From Flavisolibacter sp. (GTDB lineage: Bacteria > Bacteroidota > Bacteroidia > Chitinophagales > Chitinophagaceae), in NCBI GenBank assembly GCA_013695175.1, contig JACDAZ010000393.1:1-5633 (forward strand): a DNA stretch of 5,633 nucleotides. Reading direction: 5' to 3'. The translations under genes and the position numbers were made by a program. The notes under the pieces were generated by a model. That model was not told the DNA's origin. It did not search any database and saw only the letters and a list, made by a program, of their open reading frames with translations. Shown here in pieces: positions 1 through 5,633 of the stretch (position 1 is its first letter; every line of letters begins with the position of its first letter).

Positions 1-2346
1 GGACTATGTGTTGCCTTTACAGCTGCTTTATTGATTTTTCTCAGCGTGTTCTTTGAATTTTCTTATGATAATTTTCATAAGAATAAAAATGATATCTACC
101 ACATCTATACAAAGATGTATAACACAACAGGTGCTGAAGTGAGCACAGCTATACCTGTACCTATGACGACTACTCTTAAAAATAATTATCCCGAAGTATT
201 ATATGCTGCTCGTTATTTAAACAAATCGGGGCATGTTAGATATAATGACAAACAGCTAAACAGGGACCTGCGGTTAACGGATCCCGATTTTTTGAAAATG
301 TTTTCTTTTCCCCTTATTAAAGGTGATGCTGCAACAGCCTTGAATGATCTTAACAATATTGTTTTAAGTGAGAAAGCTGCTGAAGCCATTTTTGGTGCAG
401 AGGATGGAATTGGTAAAACTATTGAATTAAAATCAGGCGAAGATTGGAAACCTTTTATAGTTTCAGCAATCATTTCAAATCTGCCGGACAATTCAAGCAT
501 TCAGTACGACATGCTTGCCCGTTTCGAAAATGATCAATACTATAATCAAAATTTAAGTGAATGGAATAACTGGACCCACAGTGCCTATATACAATTAAAA
601 GATGGTGTATCGCCGCAATTATTTTCAAAAAAAGCAAATGCTTTTTATGATCAATATTTTTCAGAATCCATAACACAATTAAAACGAGATGGTGCCAAAC
701 CAGCTGATGATGGTGCTTTTATGCAATTAGGTTTAATGCCGCTTGCTGATGTGCATACTGCAACAGATGTATTGGTAGAAGGAAGAAGCATTGGTGCCAA
801 TTATCTTTATTTATTGCTTGGCATTGGTATTTTAATATTATTGATCGCGAGCATCAATTTTATAAATTTAAGTATTGGCAGATCTTTTACCCGCTCTCAT
901 GAAATTGGATTACGTAAAACATTAGGTGCCTTACAATCACATGTTGTTTTACAACTATGGGTGGAAGCATTGTTGCTTTGTTTTATTGCACTGGCCATGA
1001 GTGCTGTTTTAACCTACGTACTTCTGCCTCATTATACCCAGTTGTTTCAAATGAGTGTGGCAAGAGAAATTTTATATTCACCTTCTGTATGGATTGCTGT
1101 TTTACTTGGCTTTTTACTGATCTCAATTATTGCAGGTGGTTATCCTGCATGGATGATTGCAAGAGTAAATATTATTTCAATTTTTAAAGGTAAGTTTTCA
1201 ATAAGAACTTCACATGGTTTAAGAAACAGCCTGATAGTTGTTCAATTTGCCATTGCAGTTTTATTGATGATCTGCACGTTTGTTACCTGGCAGCAGGTAA
1301 ATTATTTACGCTCACGTCCTATTGGCTTCAACCGCAACCAGGTAATATCTGTTCCAATTGAAGGCAATCAAAATCCTAACGTTGTATTGGAGCGTTTGCG
1401 TCAAAAGCTTTCTTCTAATCCACAAATAGAGAGTGTTAGCGGAATATACAATAACCTGGGTCGTGGTTTAGATGGATCAACACGTTCATCTGTAGTCAGT
1501 TTTGATTATAAAAACAAAACCATGAGATCAACATGGTTGGGTATAAGTTATGATTTTACAAAAACAATGGACCTGCAACTGGTGGAAGGCCGTGATTTTT
1601 CACGCCAGTTTCCAACGGATAGTAATGCCATGATTATAAATGAATCTATGGCCAAACAAATTGGAGAAAAAAATCTAATCGGTTTGCAACTGCCTGTACA
1701 TGACAGTGCAAGACCAATGACAGTGATTGGAATAGTAAAAGATTTTAATTATGAATCATTGCATAAAAAAATTGGCCCTGTTTCGTTTGTAATTGAAGAA
1801 CCATTTGGTGTTCATTATGCACTAATAAAAGTAACACCGGCAAACCTGCCACAAAGCATGAATTTAATTGCAGGAGTATGGAAAGAGATACTGCCCAATG
1901 CAGAATTTAAAGGATCGTTTGTTGATGAAAATATTGAAAGGCAATACCGTCGCGAAGCCAAGATGGGACAAATATTTGTTTCAGGTGCACTCATTGCCAT
2001 TGTTCTATCATGCATGGGTTTACTTGCCATGGTTATTTTAATTGTTACACAACGTGTAAAAGAAATTGGAATCAGGAAGGTATTGGGTGCCAGTATTCCA
2101 AATATTGTTATGCTGATTTCAAAAGATTTTATCTGGCTGGTATTAATTGCTTTTGTAATTGCAGCACCTATTGGATGGTGGAGCATGCAACAATGGCTTG
2201 ACAACTTTGCATATCGTATCAATATAGAATGGTGGGTATTTGCTCTTGTAGCATTGTTAGCTGTTTTTATTGCTTTTCTCACTGTATCTATCCAGGCATT
2301 AAGAGCAGCAACAGCAAATCCAATAAAGAATTTAAGAACAGAATGA
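1..2346 (+). CDS. MacB/FtsX-like ABC transporter permease, 5'-truncated by the window edge
   Basis: The reading frame is open from base 1 to the TGA at 2344-2346, giving 781 visible residues. Aligned with the complete paralogue downstream (shared YD and IY motifs after TM1), about 25 N-terminal residues are missing. The TTG at 31 lies inside TM1 and is not the start. Visible layout: end of TM1 (residues 1-18), periplasmic core domain 1 (about 20-262), TM2 (267-290), FtsX cytoplasmic motif HEIGLRKTLGA (300-310), TM3 (about 317-342), TM4 (about 362-386), TM5 (about 409-430), periplasmic core domain 2 (about 432-652, with EGRDFSRQF and KDFNYESLHKK), TM6 (about 657-682), second FtsX motif RVKEIGIRKVLGAS (685-698), TM7 (about 708-727) and TM8 (about 744-764). 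It ends in ANPIKNLRTE. No Walker A, signature or Walker B motif is present, so it needs a separate ATPase. By family it is an inner-membrane subunit of a MacB/LolCDE-type (mechanotransmission) system; the substrate is unknown. Confidence 0.95.
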   Translation, partial: GLCVAFTAALLIFLSVFFEFSYDNFHKNKNDIYHIYTKMYNTTGAEVSTAIPVPMTTTLKNNYPEVLYAARYLNKSGHVRYNDKQLNRDLRLTDPDFLKMFSFPLIKGDAATALNDLNNIVLSEKAAEAIFGAEDGIGKTIELKSGEDWKPFIVSAIISNLPDNSSIQYDMLARFENDQYYNQNLSEWNNWTHSAYIQLKDGVSPQLFSKKANAFYDQYFSESITQLKRDGAKPADDGAFMQLGLMPLADVHTATDVLVEGRSIGANYLYLLLGIGILILLIASINFINLSIGRSFTRSHEIGLRKTLGALQSHVVLQLWVEALLLCFIALAMSAVLTYVLLPHYTQLFQMSVAREILYSPSVWIAVLLGFLLISIIAGGYPAWMIARVNIISIFKGKFSIRTSHGLRNSLIVVQFAIAVLLMICTFVTWQQVNYLRSRPIGFNRNQVISVPIEGNQNPNVVLERLRQKLSSNPQIESVSGIYNNLGRGLDGSTRSSVVSFDYKNKTMRSTWLGISYDFTKTMDLQLVEGRDFSRQFPTDSNAMIINESMAKQIGEKNLIGLQLPVHDSARPMTVIGIVKDFNYESLHKKIGPVSFVIEEPFGVHYALIKVTPANLPQSMNLIAGVWKEILPNAEFKGSFVDENIERQYRREAKMGQIFVSGALIAIVLSCMGLLAMVILIVTQRVKEIGIRKVLGASIPNIVMLISKDFIWLVLIAFVIAAPIGWWSMQQWLDNFAYRINIEWWVFALVALLAVFIAFLTVSIQALRAATANPIKNLRTE

Positions 2347-2350
2347 GGTT

Positions 2351-2472
2351 GGTGAATGGTCAATGGTCAATGGTTTATGTGGGGAAATGTGAAATGTAAT
2401 ATAGCTGAATGCTGACAGCCTGATATCTGATACTAGAACCTTACAACCGATACCCAATAACCTGAAACCACA
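2351..2472. repeat. Degenerate heptanucleotide-periodic array between two permease genes
   Basis: Starting 4 nt after the upstream stop codon, almost the whole gap can be cut into 7-nt units. The 5' part has ggtgaat (2351), ggtcaat (2358 and 2365) and ggtttat (2372). The middle has an exact doublet of gaaatgt (2384 and 2391). The next part has ctga-centred units such as tagctga (2402), atgctga (2409) and tatctga (2424), with one 8-nt unit at 2416-2423. The 3' part has acc-centred units such as aaccgat (2445), aacctga (2459) and aaccaca (2466). The unit sequence drifts along the array while the 7-nt spacing is largely kept. There is no ORF here, and no TAnnTTTG-type Bacteroidota -7 element or hairpin-plus-T-tract terminator was found. 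The periodicity was read by eye; the function, if any, is unknown. Confidence 0.7.
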
Positions 2473-2476
2473 TAAA
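2374..2476 (+). other. Spaced 9-bp inverted repeat flanking the heptamer array
   Basis: The 9-mer tttatgtgg (2374-2382) is the exact reverse complement of ccacataaa (2468-2476), with 85 nt between the arms. In RNA this would be a long-range stem whose 3' arm ends 8 nt before the ATG at 2485, covering the A/T-rich leader that Bacteroidota use for initiation. The stem is A/U-rich with four G-C pairs, and the loop is long, so it may be chance or a by-product of the repeats. It is recorded because of its position. Confidence 0.3.
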
Positions 2477-2484
2477 AAAACTCT

Positions 2485-4905
2485 ATGCTAAAAAATTATT
2501 TTAAAACCGCCATAAGAAACCTGATGCGGTATAAAGGTTTCAGCTTCATCAACATCTTAAGTCTGGCTATTGGTGTAACAGGTTGCCTTGTAATTGGGTT
2601 GTTTATATGGGATGAATGGCAATATGATAAATCTATTCCGGGAAGTGAAAATATATACCGAATTTATGGGCAAAGAACTGATCAAAATGCTACAACTTAC
2701 CAGGCTCCGGTACCACCTATGTATACAACTTTTTTACAACAGCAATATCCTGAAGTAGATACTGCAGTAAGAATAATGATGACGGGTGATAAATTTTTAA
2801 TGGAAGCCGGGGAGACAACAGCCTATGAAGAAAAAGGCCGTTTTGTTGATGCTTCTTTTTTCCAGGTTTTCCCTTTTAAATTTTTAAGAGGCGATCCCAA
2901 TACTGCACTTACAGCACCTGCAACAGTTGTGTTGACAGAGGAATTAGCACAAAAATATTTTGGAAATGCAGACCCTTTGGATAAGACGATTAAGATAGAT
3001 ACTGATACTTTTACTGTTAAAGGGGTACTAGCACCATTACCAAGCCATCTTCATATTGATGTCAGGTACCTGATGTCTTTGCCATCTCTTAACTTGCCAC
3101 AGGAAAGAATGGAGAAATGGACCTGGACACAATTCTATACTTATGTGAAATTGAAGCCGGGTGTACATGTTCAACAGTTGCAGGAAAAATTCCAGTCATA
3201 TATAAAAAAAGAAATTGAACCACAATCCACAAATAGTGATGTGAGTACGTTACCTTTTTTCCAGCCATTAAAAGATGTATACCTGCATTCTTCAGAATTT
3301 ATTTATGACTATGCTAAAAGAGGTAATGCAACTTATGTAAAGGGATTAACCATAATTGCACTTTTTGTATTGTTAATCGCTTGCTTCAATTTTATAAACC
3401 TTGCAACTGCAAGATCTTTCAGAAGGGCAAAAGAAATTGGTGTACGAAAAGTGGTTGGTGCAGACAGAAAGCAACTGGTGGTTCAATTTATTGGTGAAAC
3501 AGTTTTACTTTCTGTTTTTGCTGTAATCATTGCAATCATTGCTACTTTTCTTATAGTTCCTTATCTCAATTCTTTTACAGAAAAAAATATAAGTTTTAAT
3601 TTGTTCTCCAACCCTATGCTATTGCTGTTGGTAGTGGCTGCAGCGGTTTTGATAGGCATATTTGCCGGTATCTATCCTGCAATAGTGTTGTCGGGATTTA
3701 AGCCCATTAAAGTTTTAAAAAGCACTAAAGCTGCAGGTAAAAATATCAATACAGGCTGGTTGAGGCAAGGTCTTGTAGTGGTTCAGTTTGCATTATCTGC
3801 ACTCTTGATTATTTCTTCTATTATAGTATACAGGCAAACAAAATTACTTAATAATAAAGATCTTGGTTTTAATAAAGAGCAACTTGTATTTTTTCAAACC
3901 CGGGGAGATGTTACTACTAATCTTGAAACTTTTAAATCAGAATTGTTACAATCTTCAAGTATAGTTTCTGTTACATCAGGTTATGGATTACCGGGAGATC
4001 AGTTTGCTGGTGAATCTGTAATTCTGCCGGGAAGTGGTGAGGATAAAGATCAACCCACAAATATGTTTATTGGTGATCATGATTATGTAAAAACATTGGG
4101 TTTAAATCTGGTTGCCGGAAGAGATTTTACAAAAGAAATGTCAACCGATATAGAGGAGGCATTTATTATAAATGAAACTGCTGTGAAAGAATTTGGTTTT
4201 GGTACACCGGAAAATGCGCTGGGCCAACCTATTCATTGGGACAAATGGATTCCGGATTCATTAAACCCGGTGAAAAAAGGAAGAGTGATTGGCGTGGTCC
4301 AGGATTTTCACTACAAAAGCTTGCACGAAAAAGTTACAAGTTCTGTTATTCAGATTTATCCTCCTGTATTATTTAAAGTAGCTGTAAAATTAAAAACGGC
4401 AGATGTTCAAAAAACAATTGCTTTTATCAATGAAACCTGGAATAAGTTTTCTCCTCAATATCCTCTTGACTACAAATTCATGGATGAAACGTATGAACAA
4501 ATGTATAAGAGTGAGAATAAATTGAGCAGCATACTTTGGATTTTCACTTTCATGGCTATTGTTGTAGGCTGTATGGGTTTGTTTGCATTGGCCGCCTTTA
4601 CTGCCGAACAAAGAACAAAAGAAATTGGTATCAGAAAAATATTAGGGGCTTCAGTATTGAATATAGTTGGGTTGCTATCTAAAAACTTTCTAACACTTGT
4701 ATTCATAGCATCTCTTATTGCCTTTCCTGTTGCATGGTGGGCAATGAATAACTGGCTTGAAGATTTTCCTTACAGAGTCAGTATCAGCTGGTGGGTATTT
4801 GGTATAACAGCTGTTGTTGCAGTAATTATAGCGTTATTAACAATTAGTTTTCAGGCTATAAAAGTTGCCACAGCAAATCCTGTAAAAAGTTTAAGAACAG
4901 AATAA
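2485..4905 (+). CDS. MacB/FtsX-like ABC transporter permease (complete, 806 aa)
   Basis: This is a complete paralogue of the permease upstream. The ATG at 2485 is chosen because the protein then begins MLKNYFKTAIRNLMRYKG, the basic amphipathic leader typical of the family and matched by the third permease here. Layout: TM1 (19-41), periplasmic core domain 1 (about 45-282), TM2 (286-308), FtsX motif RAKEIGVRKVVGADR (314-328), TM3 (335-360), TM4 (376-402), TM5 (427-449), periplasmic core domain 2 (about 452-676, with AGRDFTKEM at 544-552 and QDFHYKSLHEK at 606-616), TM6 (682-706), FtsX motif RTKEIGIRKILGAS (710-723), TM7 (733-753), TM8 (768-790) and C-terminal ANPVKSLRTE. About 800 residues with duplicated core-plus-FtsX halves is normal for Bacteroidota stand-alone permeases. 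No ATPase motifs are present. There is no Shine-Dalgarno; the leader is A-rich (2473-2480). The next gene starts 9 nt after the stop, so the two are probably co-transcribed. Substrate unknown. Confidence 0.97.
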   Translation: MLKNYFKTAIRNLMRYKGFSFINILSLAIGVTGCLVIGLFIWDEWQYDKSIPGSENIYRIYGQRTDQNATTYQAPVPPMYTTFLQQQYPEVDTAVRIMMTGDKFLMEAGETTAYEEKGRFVDASFFQVFPFKFLRGDPNTALTAPATVVLTEELAQKYFGNADPLDKTIKIDTDTFTVKGVLAPLPSHLHIDVRYLMSLPSLNLPQERMEKWTWTQFYTYVKLKPGVHVQQLQEKFQSYIKKEIEPQSTNSDVSTLPFFQPLKDVYLHSSEFIYDYAKRGNATYVKGLTIIALFVLLIACFNFINLATARSFRRAKEIGVRKVVGADRKQLVVQFIGETVLLSVFAVIIAIIATFLIVPYLNSFTEKNISFNLFSNPMLLLLVVAAAVLIGIFAGIYPAIVLSGFKPIKVLKSTKAAGKNINTGWLRQGLVVVQFALSALLIISSIIVYRQTKLLNNKDLGFNKEQLVFFQTRGDVTTNLETFKSELLQSSSIVSVTSGYGLPGDQFAGESVILPGSGEDKDQPTNMFIGDHDYVKTLGLNLVAGRDFTKEMSTDIEEAFIINETAVKEFGFGTPENALGQPIHWDKWIPDSLNPVKKGRVIGVVQDFHYKSLHEKVTSSVIQIYPPVLFKVAVKLKTADVQKTIAFINETWNKFSPQYPLDYKFMDETYEQMYKSENKLSSILWIFTFMAIVVGCMGLFALAAFTAEQRTKEIGIRKILGASVLNIVGLLSKNFLTLVFIASLIAFPVAWWAMNNWLEDFPYRVSISWWVFGITAVVAVIIALLTISFQAIKVATANPVKSLRTE

Positions 4906-4914
4906 AACAACCAT

Positions 4915-5343
4915 ATGAAGAAGTTACTGATGTCTTTAATAGTGTTAGTCTCATTAAATATATATGCACAATCTGCTGATGATAAAAAAGCTGTAGAAAA
5001 AGCAATTTTAAATTATGTAGAAGCTTTTTATGAAGCAGATACATCAAAAGCATATGAAAGTGTTGCTCCTTATATAGCCAAACGTGGATACTATACACAA
5101 AATGGAGAACCAAGAGAAACTACAATGAGTTTTGAACAATTGGTAAATCTATCTAAACGATGGAAGCAAAATCAAAATATTACAGCAGACACTTCTAAAA
5201 AAATTACTGTTTTTGAAATACTGGATAAAACTGCTTCGGCCAAAGTGGAAGCTAAGTGGGGAATTGATTATTTCCATCTCGGAAAAGTTAATGGAAAGTG
5301 GATGATCATTAATGTACTCTGGCAGGAGCATCCGCGGAATTAG
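4915..5343 (+). CDS. Small secreted SnoaL/NTF2-like protein ('putative lumazine-binding' type)
   Basis: This 142-residue protein has a clear N-terminal signal peptide: Lys-Lys, a hydrophobic core LLMSLIVLVSL, and a likely cleavage site at YAQ-S near residue 19. There is no lipobox cysteine, so it should be soluble in the periplasm or exported. The mature part starts with an amphipathic helix (about 22-40, KKAVEKAILNYVEAFYEAD). It then has the YIAKRGYY segment (53-60), a helix at about 72-84, and C-terminal beta strands with KVEAKWGIDYFHLGKV (110-125) and GKWMIINVLWQ (127-137). The YxAD, KRGY and DYxHLxKxxGxWxIxNVLW pattern is what I recognise from the Lumazine_bd_2 group of the NTF2-like fold. 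That name does not prove ligand binding; many members have no known activity. The ATG at 4915 gives the full signal peptide. It lies 9 nt after the upstream permease stop, so co-expression and possibly an accessory periplasmic role are plausible, but this is inferred only from position. Confidence 0.88.
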   Translation: MKKLLMSLIVLVSLNIYAQSADDKKAVEKAILNYVEAFYEADTSKAYESVAPYIAKRGYYTQNGEPRETTMSFEQLVNLSKRWKQNQNITADTSKKITVFEILDKTASAKVEAKWGIDYFHLGKVNGKWMIINVLWQEHPRN

Positions 5344-5393
5344 AAATTATAAATCATGAATAGGTATAAAGAAATATGAATGATAAATTAGAA

Positions 5394-5435
5394 TAGCTGA
5401 TTGCTGATAGCTAAAACCCAATACCTGAAACCATT
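5394..5435. repeat. Second heptanucleotide-periodic block, upstream of the third permease
   Basis: Six consecutive 7-nt units fit without gaps: tagctga (5394), ttgctga (5401), tagctaa (5408), aacccaa (5415), tacctga (5422) and aaccatt (5429). The order of unit types, ctga-centred then acc-centred, is the same as in the 3' half of the array at 2351-2472. The last part shares the block cccaata-cctgaaacca with 2453-2470, where one extra A is inserted. The preceding 50 nt (5344-5393) is very A/T-rich and only loosely repetitive (for example aaattat then aaatcat at 5344-5357). No TAnnTTTG-like promoter element and no convincing terminator was found in the 106-nt gap. Confidence 0.65.
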
Positions 5436-5449
5436 TAAAATTACTTTCT

Positions 5450-5633
5450 ATGTTCAAAAATTATTTAAAAGTTGCTTTTCGCTATTTGGCCAGGCACAAA
5501 GGCTACACCTTCATTAATGTGCTTGGATTATCAGTAGGTATTGCTTGCTGTATCCTGATTGCTCTTTTTGTCAGAAGCGAGTGGAGCTTTAATCGTTTTC
5601 ATCCCAATTCAGAAAGAATTTATCGTGCATGGC
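5450..5633 (+). CDS. MacB/FtsX-like ABC transporter permease, 3'-truncated by the window edge
   Basis: This is the N-terminal fragment (61 codons plus one base) of a third permease, open to the last base of the window. It starts MFKNYLKVAFRYLARHKG, matching the leader of the 806-residue permease. TM1 follows (about residues 19-41, with the family-typical LGLSVGIACCILIALFV). The start of the periplasmic core domain (SEWSFNRFHPNSERIYRAW) aligns with EWQYDKSIPGSENIYRIY of the upstream copy. The ATG at 5450 is supported by this N-terminal match; the leader is A/T-rich without a Shine-Dalgarno. Same-strand position 106 nt after the small secreted protein makes it part of the same permease cluster. 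The rest of the gene, and whether it is intact, cannot be seen. Confidence 0.93.
   Translation, partial: MFKNYLKVAFRYLARHKGYTFINVLGLSVGIACCILIALFVRSEWSFNRFHPNSERIYRAW

Noticed and set aside
31..33. TTG as the start codon of the first permease
   Set aside because: The frame is open upstream to base 1, and the residues before it (GLCVAFTAAL) match the TM1 segment of the paralogues, so the true start lies outside the window.
1815..2363. 182-codon open frame on the minus strand
   Set aside because: It lies antisense to the conserved second FtsX module and C-terminus of the first permease. It has no recognisable domain, and its composition is explained by the complement of the sense codons.
2347..2484. 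CRISPR array or classical promoter in the first gap
   Set aside because: Units are 7 nt and contiguous with no spacers, unlike CRISPR. No TTTG/TAnnTTTG pair at suitable spacing was seen.
2485..4905. MacB proper (permease fused to an ATPase)
   Set aside because: The N-terminus begins directly with the pre-TM1 leader and there are no Walker A, signature or Walker B motifs. The duplicated core/FtsX layout also differs from MacB's single copy.
4390..5113. Overlapping minus-strand open frames across the end of the second permease and the start of the secreted gene
   Set aside because: They are shadows of well-supported plus-strand genes, with no family features and no plausible leader.
5394..5413. 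Possible terminator hairpin (tagct...agcta)
   Set aside because: The stem is only 5 bp with a 10-nt loop and no following T-tract, and it is explained by the tagct-containing heptamer units.

Overview
The window is AT-rich DNA whose gene content points to a member of the Bacteroidota, most likely a Chitinophagaceae-like environmental lineage. The phylum-level inference rests on three things: tandem ~800-residue FtsX/MacB-type permeases that lack a fused ATPase, start codons with no Shine-Dalgarno sequence behind A/T-rich leaders, and a secreted protein whose signal peptide ends in Ala-Gln. The family-level guess is weaker. All genes are on the + strand.

Layout: (1) 1-2346 is the 3' part of a MacB/FtsX-like ABC permease, with about 25 N-terminal residues lost at the window edge. 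(2) 2347-2484 is a 138-nt intergenic region that reads almost throughout as degenerate 7-nt units. (3) 2485-4905 is a complete 806-residue paralogous permease. (4) 4915-5343, only 9 nt downstream, is a small secreted protein of the SnoaL/NTF2-like 'putative lumazine-binding' type. (5) 5344-5449 is a 106-nt intergenic region, again with a 7-nt-periodic block. (6) 5450-5633 is the 5' end of a third paralogous permease that runs off the window.

The permeases share one architecture: TM1, periplasmic core domain, three-helix FtsX module, TM5, second periplasmic core domain, second FtsX module. None has nucleotide-binding motifs, so an ATPase subunit must be encoded elsewhere. By analogy with MacB/LolCDE-type mechanotransmission systems they probably act at the inner membrane on a periplasmic or envelope substrate, but the sequence does not identify that substrate. 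Co-directional layout and the absence of a recognisable promoter or terminator between genes suggest a shared transcript; this is inference.

The most unusual signal is non-coding. Both gaps that precede a permease start contain heptanucleotide-periodic degenerate repeats. Both end in nearly the same 17-18-nt block, 14-16 nt before the ATG.
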